From Lachnospiraceae bacterium Marseille-Q4251 (GTDB lineage: Bacteria; Bacillota; Clostridia; Lachnospirales; Lachnospiraceae), in assembly GCA_018223435.1 (NCBI GenBank), contig JAGTTO010000001.1:2666001-2730000 (forward strand): DNA of 64,000 nt. Direction: 5' to 3'. Position 1 is the first letter of the stretch, and every line of letters starts with the position of its first letter. Of this stretch, positions 25,192 to 33,446 are shown piece by piece. The notes beneath the pieces were generated by a model. It made no database searches, was not told the origin of the DNA, and saw only the letters and a list, made by a program, of their open reading frames with translations. Both the position numbers and the translations under genes were made by a program.

Positions 25192-25395
25192 ATGTACAGC
25201 AAATGCCAGAAGTGTGGAAAGAAACTGACGGATCCGGAAAGCATCAAAAGGGGATATGGTCCGGAATGCTGGAATAGCCTAACTGCACATTATTACCGGA
25301 GCCCTGTTGACTGGGAAAACTACAGAGTACCTGGACAAATGACGATTGAAGACTTTCTAGGAGGTCTAAAAGATGGAGAAAAAGATATGTCCTGA
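25192..25395 (+). CDS. Small zinc-finger protein (DUF6011-like)
   Basis: 67 residues. KCQKCGKKLTDPESIKRGYG followed by PECW is the zinc-binding pattern of small phage proteins of the DUF6011 type. The C-terminal part contains GQMTIEDFLGG. AGGAAA precedes the start. Function is unknown. Confidence 0.6.
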   Translation: MYSKCQKCGKKLTDPESIKRGYGPECWNSLTAHYYRSPVDWENYRVPGQMTIEDFLGGLKDGEKDMS

Positions 25396-25582
25396 ATGCG
25401 GGAAAGAGTATAGTTCTCACCCGGCATTATCAAGAAAAGATAACAAAACAATGATATGTCCTAAATGCGGGATGATGGAAGCACTTGATACAGTGAGAGA
25501 TTTCTACGCTCCGGGAATGACAGATCAGCAATGGAAGCAATATAAAGAGGAGTACATGCTTAAATATATAAAGGAGAATTGA
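25373..25582 (+). CDS. Small zinc-ribbon protein (69 aa)
   Basis: ICPECGKEYSSHPALSRKD ... MICPKCGMMEALD shows two CxxC pairs, and the rest is helical (FYAPGMTDQQWKQYKEEYM). It overlaps the previous gene by 23 bases with GGAGG upstream. Function is unknown. Confidence 0.6.
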   Translation: MEKKICPECGKEYSSHPALSRKDNKTMICPKCGMMEALDTVRDFYAPGMTDQQWKQYKEEYMLKYIKEN

Positions 25583-25583
25583 T

Positions 25584-25814
25584 ATGGATAAAAGTTTATA
25601 TAATGCAAGCGGATGTAAGGACAGAACAGCACATGATGCGATCTGTGCAGCGGATAGAACCCGAACATTAGTGTACAGGGCAAGCAGGACAAAAAAGGAT
25701 GAGGAAGCAGAACTGTTTGTGAAGATGGTAAAAAGACTTGCAAAAGGATTTGGGTTCAAACTCTGTGACAGAATCAAATTCGAGGATCCGGAAACAGGAA
25801 AGAAATATTTGTGA
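25584..25814 (+). CDS. Small hypothetical protein (76 aa)
   Basis: AAGGAG precedes the start at 25584. The product contains DRTAHDAICAADRTRTLVYR and MVKRLAKGFGFKLCDRIKFE. No recognisable motif. It is adjacent to the late regulator. Confidence 0.5.
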   Translation: MDKSLYNASGCKDRTAHDAICAADRTRTLVYRASRTKKDEEAELFVKMVKRLAKGFGFKLCDRIKFEDPETGKKYL

Positions 25815-25822
25815 GGTATGGC

Positions 25823-26395
25823 ATGGATACAGAGAAAAAAGTACAATTCGTAGCACTGACAAAAGAGGAAATTGATGCAATGATTCAGCAGGCTGCTCTT
25901 GCCGGAGCACAGGTTGCGTCTGATGCAATGATAGTAGGGCAGAGAAAAAGCGAGAAGGAGAAGATTGATCGTCGTTTGCATAATACTGATTTACTCCTTA
26001 GAAATTACAGAACTTTAAAGGCGAGCTACGAAAATGCCGTCTACAAGTCCAAGGAAGGGGAGGTTACAGAGGTGCTGGAAGACATCATGACCATGAAAGA
26101 TGATAAGGTCATAGTGGAGAGCATCAAAACTTCGGCCAAAAGAACCGCTATAATGGTACAGCATATTGACAAAATGCTTGATGTATACCGTATTTATTGT
26201 AGCAAATTATCGGAAAAAGATAAGAGACGCTATAAGATTATTAAAGCCCTTTACATATCAAAGACGCCAATGACGATTGCAGAAATTTCAAAAAAATTTT
26301 CGGTTAGTAAGGTGACAGTTTACGAAGATATCAAAATTGCGAAAGAACGCTTATCTTCGCTGTTTTTCGGAATTGATGGTCTGAAGTTTTTTTAA
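25823..26395 (+). CDS. ArpU-like late transcription regulator with C-terminal HTH
   Basis: 190 residues from ATG 25823 (GAGGT upstream). The middle is helical (KASYENAVYKSKEGEVTEVL). The C-terminus KDKRRYKIIKALYISKTP followed by MTIAEISKKFSVSKVTVYED is a sigma-70-region-4 or ArpU-like helix-turn-helix. Its place as last early gene, directly before a promoter and the late genes, matches phage late activators. The promoter at 26430 may be its target or may be constitutive. Confidence 0.75.
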   Translation: MDTEKKVQFVALTKEEIDAMIQQAALAGAQVASDAMIVGQRKSEKEKIDRRLHNTDLLLRNYRTLKASYENAVYKSKEGEVTEVLEDIMTMKDDKVIVESIKTSAKRTAIMVQHIDKMLDVYRIYCSKLSEKDKRRYKIIKALYISKTPMTIAEISKKFSVSKVTVYEDIKIAKERLSSLFFGIDGLKFF

Positions 26396-26429
26396 TAAAA
26401 TCAGAATAACGGAATCTGTTAACTTAACA

Positions 26430-26458
26430 TTGACTTAATAACGAAAATGGTGTATGAT
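26430..26458 (+). promoter_or_regulatory. Promoter of the transporter/PAPS/ParB cassette
   Basis: TTGACT (26430-26435), a 17-bp spacer and TATGAT (26453-26458). Transcription would start near 26465, only 25 bases before a strong terminator. Confidence 0.7.
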
Positions 26459-26488
26459 ATGCGAGTAAAATTTTAATCAAAAGCCATG

Positions 26489-26518
26489 AGCCACTGGGAA
26501 AAAACCAGTGGCTTTTTT
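26489..26518 (+). terminator. Strong terminator directly behind the promoter (attenuator candidate)
   Basis: GCCACTGG (26490-26497) pairs perfectly with CCAGTGGC (26505-26512), loop GAAAAAA, then TTTTTT. It would release a transcript of about 55 nt unless antitermination occurs. No gene is seen in 26396-26592 apart from these signals. Confidence 0.85.
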
Positions 26519-26592
26519 AATGCAATCTTGGGAGGGAGGAAAGGATAGAAAGACGGGAATGCTCCTTTAAAATATTTTAGAGGAGATTACGC

Positions 26593-27972
26593 ATGAATGG
26601 AGTAACAATATTATTTGTATATGCAGTTATCATGATCCTGGCAACAGTGATCCTGACAAAGAAAGAAAAAAATGTGGAACGCTTCTGTGTTGGAAGTCGT
26701 TCTGAAAACTGGCTGATGTCGGCTCTCAGCATTGCGGCAACGTGGATCTGGGCTCCGGCATTATTTGTATCAACTGAGAAAGCATATTCTACCGGCTGGG
26801 TTGGCCTGTTCTGGTTTCTAGTCCCAAATGCTCTCTGCCTTGTGATATTTATTCCTTTTGCAAAGAGAATCCGGAAGGAAATGCCGGAAGGAATGACACT
26901 GTCTGGTTACATGAAAGAAAAATATAAATCCGATGGAGTGAAAAGGGTTTACCTCTTTCAGCTGATCGGACTGTCTGTTCTGTCAACAGGAGTCCAGCTT
27001 CTTGCGGGAAGTCAGATTCTTAGTGCAGTAACAGGAATTTCGTTCAAAACCATGACAATACTGCTTGCATGTATAGCGATTTCCTATTCTCTGTTCTCCG
27101 GAATTAAAGCATCTATGCTTACAGATGCTATTCAAATGGTATTCATGCTTGTTGCATGTAGCCTATTTGTAATATTCGGAGTAAGAAATACAGGAACACA
27201 GGGCATTATACAGGGCCTGAGCGGTATATCAGGAGACTGCACAACGCTCTTCTCTGGAAAAGGAGTAGAGATTTTCTTAGCCTTTGGACTTCCGACAACG
27301 ATCGGACTTTTATCCGGGCCGTTTGGAGATCAGAGCTTCTGGCAGAGGGCATTTGCAGTAAAAAAAGAGAAGCTGGGAAGAGCGTTTCTTCTTGGAGCAG
27401 TTCTTTTTGCGGTGGTTCCACTGTCAATGGGAATTCTTGGATTTATGGGAGCCGGTGCAGGATATCAGGCACAGAACCTTGGAATCATCAATTTTGAATT
27501 GATCCGCCACTTTTTCCCGTCCTGGGCAGTATTGCCGTTCCTTTTCATGATTGTTTCCGGTTTGCTGTCTACAGTGGATAGCAACCTGTGCGCAGTATCT
27601 TCACTTACGACAGATATTGCAGGAGGAAAAGACATCAGGAAGACCAGAGCTGCAATGGCAGTGCTTCTGATCACTGGCATTCTGATTGCAAATATCCCGG
27701 GAATTACAGTGACACATCTGTTTTTGTTCTATGGCACACTGAGGGCGTCAACATTACTTCCAACAGTCATGACACTGAAAGGGGTAAGACTGAATGCAAA
27801 AGGGATTATCACAGGTGTGGTTGCTGCACTGGCTGTAGGGCTTCCTGTATTCGCCTACGGCAGCGTTTTGAATAGTGGACCATATAAAACACTGGGAAGC
27901 TTGCTGACAGTCCTGTTGAGCGGACTTATCGCCTTGGCTGCTTCCGGAAAGGAGAGACACTATGCTCGGTAG
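26593..27972 (+). CDS. Sodium:solute symporter (SSF) family transporter carried by the prophage
   Basis: 459 residues with about a dozen hydrophobic segments. The start ILFVYAVIMILATVILT, then NVERFCVGSRSENWLMSALS and AATWIWAPALF, matches the SSF/SLC5 family N-terminus (FxxGxRxxxWxxxxxS-type). SGIKASMLTDAIQMVFMLV and SGLLSTVDSNLCAVSSLTTD are further SSF hallmarks (the second around the sodium site). It would import a solute with sodium. The substrate is unknown. Its stop region overlaps the PAPS-reductase-like gene by 11 bases, so the two are coupled. Such transporters are unusual in a phage genome. GAGGAG precedes the start. Confidence 0.88.
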   Translation: MNGVTILFVYAVIMILATVILTKKEKNVERFCVGSRSENWLMSALSIAATWIWAPALFVSTEKAYSTGWVGLFWFLVPNALCLVIFIPFAKRIRKEMPEGMTLSGYMKEKYKSDGVKRVYLFQLIGLSVLSTGVQLLAGSQILSAVTGISFKTMTILLACIAISYSLFSGIKASMLTDAIQMVFMLVACSLFVIFGVRNTGTQGIIQGLSGISGDCTTLFSGKGVEIFLAFGLPTTIGLLSGPFGDQSFWQRAFAVKKEKLGRAFLLGAVLFAVVPLSMGILGFMGAGAGYQAQNLGIINFELIRHFFPSWAVLPFLFMIVSGLLSTVDSNLCAVSSLTTDIAGGKDIRKTRAAMAVLLITGILIANIPGITVTHLFLFYGTLRASTLLPTVMTLKGVRLNAKGIITGVVAALAVGLPVFAYGSVLNSGPYKTLGSLLTVLLSGLIALAASGKERHYAR

Positions 27973-28738
27973 AAAACAATCCGTTCGAAATAATGAAGAC
28001 TGGAAGAATGCGCTTGATCACATTGAAGAGACGGTGTCAAAGAAAGAACTGGATTCCCTTGTGAAAAAGACAGTGAAAGACATCAAAGAGAAATGCAAGG
28101 GAAAAAAGGCAGCCTATGCATGGAGTGCGGGAAAAGACTCACTGGTACTTGGAGAGATATGCGAGAAAGCCGGTATTGATCAGAGCGTCCTTGTAAGGTG
28201 TAATCTGGAATATCCGGCATTTATTGCATGGATAGAGCAGAATAAACCTTCTGGCCTTGAGATTATCAATACCGGACAGGATATGGAATGGCTGAAAAAG
28301 CATCCGGATATGTTGTTCCCGGATAAAAGCAATAAGGCAGCACAGTGGTTCCATATCGTACAGCACAGGGGACAGGCACGATATTATAAAGAGCATCAGC
28401 TGGAAATACTCCTGCTCGGACGCAGAAAGGCAGACGGCAATTATGTTGGAAAAGATAATATCTACACTAATTCAGCCGGAATCACCAGATACAGCCCTCT
28501 TGCAGAGTGGAGGCACGAAGATATCCTTGCATACATTCACTATTATGATGTGAAGCTACCACCTATATATGACTGGGAGAAAGGATATTTATGCGGTACA
28601 CATCCATGGCCTGCCAGACAGTACATGGAGACAGAACAGCAGGGTTGGAAAGAAGTTTACGACATTGATAAGACCATAGTTGAAAATGCGGCACAGCATT
28701 TCGATGGAGCCAGAGAATTTTTAAAAGCTATCAAATAG
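27962..28738 (+). CDS. PAPS-reductase-family PP-loop protein, first copy
   Basis: 258 residues. The PP-loop KKAAYAWSAGKDSLVLGEIC (about 53-72; SAGKDS binds the ATP pyrophosphate) and the C-terminal TRYSPLAEWRHEDILAYI place it in the PAPS reductase/ATP sulfurylase-like adenine nucleotide alpha hydrolase group. The cysteine in KGYLCGTHPWP near the end replaces the ECGLH-type motif of true PAPS reductases, so it is probably not a sulfite-producing enzyme. It overlaps the symporter gene and precedes a ParB-like gene. Related PP-loop proteins include DndC and IbrA. Confidence 0.8.
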   Translation: MLGRKQSVRNNEDWKNALDHIEETVSKKELDSLVKKTVKDIKEKCKGKKAAYAWSAGKDSLVLGEICEKAGIDQSVLVRCNLEYPAFIAWIEQNKPSGLEIINTGQDMEWLKKHPDMLFPDKSNKAAQWFHIVQHRGQARYYKEHQLEILLLGRRKADGNYVGKDNIYTNSAGITRYSPLAEWRHEDILAYIHYYDVKLPPIYDWEKGYLCGTHPWPARQYMETEQQGWKEVYDIDKTIVENAAQHFDGAREFLKAIK

Positions 28739-28783
28739 CCGGTTGCAGCCGGAAGCCATTGCCCTTCAGAAATGGAGGACAAA

Positions 28784-29437
28784 ATGAACGTTACTACAAA
28801 AAGGCTGGGTGCCCTTAAACATCCCAAGAAAAACGTTAGAATACATTCCGAACAGCAGATCAGAGAGCTGAAACGCTCCCTTGAAAAGTTTGGACAGACC
28901 AGAGCAATTGTTGTGGATGAAGACGATACGATCTTGATCGGCAACGGCTTATACGAAGCTATGGTAAGTCTTGGATATCAGGAAGCAACCGTATATGTAA
29001 AGACAGGGCTTTCAGAGAATGACAAGAAGAAACTTATGATAGCAGATAATAAGACCTATGCTCTTGGAATTGACAATCTGGAAACCCTGAATGAGTTCCT
29101 TGAAGAACTGCAGGGGGATCTGGATATCCCTGGATATGATGAAGAAATTTTACAGCAGATGGTCGCTGATGCGGACGAAGTAACTGACAAGCTCTCGGAG
29201 TATGGCACATTGGATGAATCTGAGATTCAGAAGATGAAAGAGGCAAATGAAAAGAGAGAACAGAAAGCAGTATCAGAAGAAACGCCGGACAATAATTCAG
29301 AGAACAGTTCGGGAAAGCCGAACACTTCGGATAATCCGACAGCAGGAGGACAGAGTACCACTGAAGCAGAACCGGAAATAACAGAAACCCGGAAGTTTGT
29401 TATCTGCCCGAACTGCGGTGAAAAGATATGGCTGTAA
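28784..29437 (+). CDS. ParB-like nuclease/Srx-fold protein, first copy
   Basis: 217 residues from ATG 28784 (GGAGG 6 bases upstream). The ParB-like N-terminus runs NVRIHSEQQIRELKRSLEKF, GQTRAIVVDEDDTILIGNGL and YEAMVSLGYQEATVYV. It continues SENDKKKLMIADNKTYALGI, as in ParB domains fused to phage DNA methylases, but no methylase domain follows. Instead comes an acidic Ser/Asn-rich linker and a lone CPNCGEKIW knuckle at the C-terminus. It overlaps the next PP-loop gene by 10 bases. Confidence 0.8.
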   Translation: MNVTTKRLGALKHPKKNVRIHSEQQIRELKRSLEKFGQTRAIVVDEDDTILIGNGLYEAMVSLGYQEATVYVKTGLSENDKKKLMIADNKTYALGIDNLETLNEFLEELQGDLDIPGYDEEILQQMVADADEVTDKLSEYGTLDESEIQKMKEANEKREQKAVSEETPDNNSENSSGKPNTSDNPTAGGQSTTEAEPEITETRKFVICPNCGEKIWL

Positions 29438-30570
29438 AACGATGTGAAGCCAATATCAATGTTGTAAAAGCTGCAGAGATCCGGATAAAAAATGTATTCG
29501 GAAATGGTCTGCCAGTGTTCTTTTCCTTCAGTGGTGGAAAGGACAGTTTATGTGTGGCACAGTTGATGGTAAATCTAGCCAACCGGGGCGAGATCGATAT
29601 GAAGCAGCTTACAGTGCAGTTCATAGATGAAGAGGCAATATTTCCTTGCATGGAAGATATGACAAAGAAATGGCGGCGTATCTTTATGATGATGGGAGCA
29701 AAGTTTGAATGGTATTGCGTGGAGGTAAAGCATTTTAACTGCTTCAATGAACTGTCAAATGACGAAACATTTATATGCTGGGATTCTACGAAGCAAGATG
29801 TCTGGGTAAGACAGCCACCTTCATTCGCAATAAGGAACCATAAACTGTTACGCCCAAGGATTGATGCTTATCAGGATTTTCTGCCAAGAACAACCGTGTC
29901 AGGCATTACAATGGTTGGAATCCGAACTGCAGAGTCGGTGCAGAGGCTTCAGAATATTGCATCAATGACAAAAGCAGGGAACAAAATGACTGCGAAAAAG
30001 CAGGTATTTCCGATCTATGACTGGACAGATAATGATGTATGGCTGTTTCTTCTGAGAAACCATGTCGATATCCCGGAGATATATCTGTTTCTCTGGCAGT
30101 CTGGATCAAGCAAGAGACAGATGAGAGTATCTCAGTTCTTTTCTGTTGATACGGCCAGAAGCCTCGTGAAGATGAATGAATATTATCCGGACCTCATGGA
30201 GAGAATCATTCGGAGAGAACCAAATGCCTATCTTGCAGCCCTGTACTGGGACAGCGAGATGTTCGGCCGCAGCTCCAGAAAAAGGAAAGAAGCCGAAAAA
30301 GGGCAGGAACAGAAAGATTATCGGCAGGAGCTGATCTATTTATTTAACCACATGGACGTATTCTTTGATACTCCGCATAAAAGGCATGTGGCAGAACGAT
30401 ACCGTAACTTCTTTATGTCGGTATCAGCCATAGCAACCGATGCAGATTATAAGCATATATACGAAGGTCTGATATCCGGTGATCCCAAAATGAGGGCATT
30501 CCGGGCATTGTACCAGAGAATATATGGACGTTACATCAGTGATGCGAAGAAAGGAGAACGACATGGATAA
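29428..30570 (+). CDS. IbrA-like PAPS-reductase-fold protein (DUF3440), second copy
   Basis: 380 residues. The PP-loop is FFSFSGGKDSLCVAQLMV (about 32-49). TVSGITMVGIRTAESVQR, PIYDWTDNDVWLFL and SSKRQMRVSQFFSVDTARSL are typical of IbrA/DUF3440 proteins. The C-terminal third (about 280-380) is helical. IbrA works with the ParB-like IbrB in Escherichia, where the pair was described as activating other genes; the biochemical reaction is unknown. An IbrB-like gene follows at once, overlapping by 8 bases. Confidence 0.85.
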   Translation: MAVKRCEANINVVKAAEIRIKNVFGNGLPVFFSFSGGKDSLCVAQLMVNLANRGEIDMKQLTVQFIDEEAIFPCMEDMTKKWRRIFMMMGAKFEWYCVEVKHFNCFNELSNDETFICWDSTKQDVWVRQPPSFAIRNHKLLRPRIDAYQDFLPRTTVSGITMVGIRTAESVQRLQNIASMTKAGNKMTAKKQVFPIYDWTDNDVWLFLLRNHVDIPEIYLFLWQSGSSKRQMRVSQFFSVDTARSLVKMNEYYPDLMERIIRREPNAYLAALYWDSEMFGRSSRKRKEAEKGQEQKDYRQELIYLFNHMDVFFDTPHKRHVAERYRNFFMSVSAIATDADYKHIYEGLISGDPKMRAFRALYQRIYGRYISDAKKGERHG

Positions 30571-31084
30571 TAAATTATCAGCACCATTATCTACCCTGCA
30601 ATGGGTAAACAGGGATTCATTAAAGCCGAATGACTACAACCCGAACAAAGTTTCGAAAGAGAATCTGAAACTGCTCATACAATCTATCCTCACAAATGGG
30701 TGGACGCTTCCTATCGTTGTTCGTCCCGACATGACCATTATTGACGGATTCCACAGATGGACGGTTGCAGGAATGGAACCATTACGTTCTAAGCTTGACG
30801 GGAAAGTACCTGTGGTTGTTGTGAAGCACGAGGAGCATTCAGAGGATATTTACGGTACTGTCACACATAACAGGGCAAGAGGTACACATTTGCTCGAACC
30901 GATGAAGAAAATCATTAAAGAACTTATGGATGATGGCAAAACCGTAGAAGAAATAAGCAAACAGCTTGGAATGAGGCCGGAAGAGATCTTCCGATTGTCA
31001 GATTTTTCAAAAGAAGACTTCTTGAAGATGATGACAAAAGGGGTGACGGGCTATTCAAAAGCTGAATTTATTACAAAAATTTAA
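30563..31084 (+). CDS. IbrB-like ParB-domain protein, second copy
   Basis: 173 residues from ATG 30563 with AAAGGAG upstream. The ParB fold is plain: SLKPNDYNPNKVSKENLKLL, TNGWTLPIVVRPDMTIIDGF and HRWTVAGM (the DGxHR nucleotide-binding box). A helical domain follows with EHSEDIYGTVTHNRARGTHL and EEISKQLGMRPEEIFRLSDF. This matches IbrB-type partners of IbrA. A terminator follows at 31116, closing the cassette. Confidence 0.85.
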   Translation: MDNKLSAPLSTLQWVNRDSLKPNDYNPNKVSKENLKLLIQSILTNGWTLPIVVRPDMTIIDGFHRWTVAGMEPLRSKLDGKVPVVVVKHEEHSEDIYGTVTHNRARGTHLLEPMKKIIKELMDDGKTVEEISKQLGMRPEEIFRLSDFSKEDFLKMMTKGVTGYSKAEFITKI

Positions 31085-31115
31085 TATTGTTCTACGACAT
31101 ATAGAACAGAAAGCA

Positions 31116-31143
31116 GGGAGAGGGAGTGCAACCTCTCCCTTTT
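31116..31143 (+). terminator. Terminator separating the PAPS/ParB cassette from the packaging genes
   Basis: GGGAGAGG (31116-31123) pairs with CCTCTCCC (31132-31139), followed by TTTT. It lies between the IbrB-like gene and the small terminase gene. Confidence 0.7.
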
Positions 31144-31183
31144 GCATATGCCGAAATAAGATGATGGAGGGGAGGGGTGTCCA

Positions 31184-31981
31184 TTGGCAAGGGCAAGAAG
31201 TCCCAACAGCATTGAAGCTGAGGAAATGTATAAGAACGGGATGAAACTTGTTGACATTGCCAAGAAGTTGGACGTCCCGGCCAGCACAGTTCGGCGGTGG
31301 AAATCAACACAGAATTGGGACGGAAAGACAAAAGGAAAGAAAAACGAACGTTCGCAAAAGAAAAAAGCGAACGCTCGCCATAAAGGTGGACAGCCTGGAA
31401 ACAGAAATGCAGTTGGAAATAAGGGAGGTCCATTGAAACCGGGAGATAAGATTGCGGAGAAACACGGAGCATATTCCTCTGTATATTGGGACGTCCTTGA
31501 TGAAGCTGAAAAAGACATGATCGAAGATATCCCGATGGACGAAGAAATGCTCCTGATCGAACAGATTCAGCTCTTTGCCGTGAGGGAAAGAAGGATCATG
31601 ATTGCAATCAATAAATACCGGAGCATGAAAGGTGAAGTATCCCTGTATGGATTCAACCGAAGCGAAAGCAAAAGGACATTTAAAACAGAAGAGGATAAGC
31701 AACTCTATGAAGAACGCATAGAGAAGAAAATATCTGCTGAAGAACGTCTGCCGGGAGATATGTACAATATGCAAACCACGATGGAGAACAAGGACAATAT
31801 GATCGCTAGGCTTGAAAAAGAGCTGTCAACTGTACAGTCAAAGAAGACCAAGGCTATTGAAGCACTTGCGAAGCTGAGGCTTGAGAAGCAGAAGATCGCC
31901 GGAGAAAGCAGCGGAAATGATGCCGTACTACTGTGGGCAGAAAAAATAAAAGAAAAGCGGAAGGAAAATAGTAATGTTTGA
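31184..31981 (+). CDS. Terminase small subunit
   Basis: 265 residues; TTG start with GGAGGGG upstream. The N-terminal HTH EAEEMYKNGMKLVDIAKKLD followed by VPASTVRRWKSTQNWDG and the Gly/Asn-rich GGQPGNRNAVGNKGG segment are typical of PBSX-type small terminases (XtmA-like). The remainder is helical and mediates oligomerisation. It selects phage DNA for packaging. It overlaps the large subunit gene by 8 bases. Confidence 0.9.
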   Translation: MARARSPNSIEAEEMYKNGMKLVDIAKKLDVPASTVRRWKSTQNWDGKTKGKKNERSQKKKANARHKGGQPGNRNAVGNKGGPLKPGDKIAEKHGAYSSVYWDVLDEAEKDMIEDIPMDEEMLLIEQIQLFAVRERRIMIAINKYRSMKGEVSLYGFNRSESKRTFKTEEDKQLYEERIEKKISAEERLPGDMYNMQTTMENKDNMIARLEKELSTVQSKKTKAIEALAKLRLEKQKIAGESSGNDAVLLWAEKIKEKRKENSNV

Positions 31982-33446
31982 CATGGAAATGCTGTCCGAG
32001 TTCCTTGATACATCAATACCTATATGGCGTGAAAATCCAGTGCAGTTTTTTGAAGAGGTATTAAACTTTGAGCCGGATGATTGGCAGATAGAAGTCGCCT
32101 CGGATGTGAAAAAAAACAATAGAGTTGCAGTAAAATCTGGACAAGGTGTTGGGAAGACCGCATTCGAAGCTGCTGTATTTTTGTGGTTCCTGTCGTGCTT
32201 TTATGATGCAAGAGTTGTGTGCACAGCTCCGACAAAACAGCAGCTTCATGATGTTCTTTGGAGCGAGGTTGCAAAATGGATGAATGATTCTCCACTGTTG
32301 CAAATGCTTTTGAAGTGGACCAAAACGTATGTTTATGTGAAGGGTTATGAAAAACGATGGTTTGCTGTAGCAAGGACTGCAACGAAACCGGAAAACATGC
32401 AAGGGTTTCATGAGGATAACATGCTTTTTATTGTTGATGAAGCTTCCGGTGTTGCGGATCCAATCATGGAGGCTATCCTGGGTACACTTTCTGGAGAAAA
32501 TAATAAACTTTTAATGTGCGGAAACCCAACCCGTACAAGCGGAACATTTTATGATGCCTTTACAGTTGACCGAAATATTTATGCACTGCATACCGTATCT
32601 TCAAGAGATAGTAAGCGTACAAATAAAGAAAATATAGCTTCTCTTGATAGAAAATATGGCAGTAGTAGCAATGTTGTCCGAGTCCGCGTTGATGGGTTAT
32701 TTCCAGAGCAGGAAGATGATGTGTTTATTCCTATATCCTGGTTGGAAAATTCTGTATCTACAGAAATGGAAAAGGAAACGGCACTTGCTTTCGGAGTATA
32801 TGTTTCTGAAAGCGGTGAGAAAATCCGAGATGTGAGCGGTGTGCTGACGATAGACATTGGGTGCGACGTTGCCCGATTCGGAGATGATAGAACCTGTATC
32901 ACATTCAAGGTCAATGAAGTGGTGCAGATCTACAAGAAGTACAATGGCAAAAATACTGTCTGGACAACTGGAACCATCTGCCAGCTTTACAACGAGTTGA
33001 AAAAGATATTCTGCTTTTCTGGCGTTATTCCAGTAAAGGTAGACGATGGTGGTGTTGGTGGCGGTGTTACAGATCAGCTCAAAGCGGCGAAGAAAGCAAA
33101 CCCGGAAGTATATGGGGATATGGACGTTGTGCCTGTGAATTTTGGACAGAGGATCAAGCACAAAAGATTCTACGACAGCACCACATATATGATGGGAGTT
33201 GTCAGGGATATGATACAGCCGTTTGATGAAGAGGGAAAACCTCGGAAACCACAGTTAATTCTTCCAAATGACAACGATATGGTGGGGCAGTTGTCCTGTC
33301 GTAAATACGATTTTGTAGAAACCCGACAAAAGGTGGAATCGAAAGCGGAAATGAAAAAGAGGGGGCTAAGCTCCCCAGATGAAGCTGATAGCGTACTGCT
33401 TGCAGTATTGCCGGTCAAATCAAAGAAGAGAGGTGAGAAGAAATGA
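31974..33446 (+). CDS. Terminase large subunit
   Basis: 490 residues. ATPase motifs: Walker A KSGQGVGKTAFEAAVF (about 54-69) and Walker B NMLFIVDEASGV. The nuclease domain shows VLTIDIGCDVARFGDD (first acidic residue), VKVDDGGVGGGVTDQL and SSPDEADSVLLAV (late Asp). It translocates DNA into proheads and cuts it. Length and motif order are those of complete TerL proteins. It is coupled to the portal gene. Confidence 0.95.
   Translation: MFDMEMLSEFLDTSIPIWRENPVQFFEEVLNFEPDDWQIEVASDVKKNNRVAVKSGQGVGKTAFEAAVFLWFLSCFYDARVVCTAPTKQQLHDVLWSEVAKWMNDSPLLQMLLKWTKTYVYVKGYEKRWFAVARTATKPENMQGFHEDNMLFIVDEASGVADPIMEAILGTLSGENNKLLMCGNPTRTSGTFYDAFTVDRNIYALHTVSSRDSKRTNKENIASLDRKYGSSSNVVRVRVDGLFPEQEDDVFIPISWLENSVSTEMEKETALAFGVYVSESGEKIRDVSGVLTIDIGCDVARFGDDRTCITFKVNEVVQIYKKYNGKNTVWTTGTICQLYNELKKIFCFSGVIPVKVDDGGVGGGVTDQLKAAKKANPEVYGDMDVVPVNFGQRIKHKRFYDSTTYMMGVVRDMIQPFDEEGKPRKPQLILPNDNDMVGQLSCRKYDFVETRQKVESKAEMKKRGLSSPDEADSVLLAVLPVKSKKRGEKK

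Noticed and set aside
25340..25375. QMTIEDFL in the 67-aa zinc protein as second clamp-binding peptide
   Set aside because: Spacing does not fit QLxLF or QLxLxF, and the segment is not at the C-terminus.
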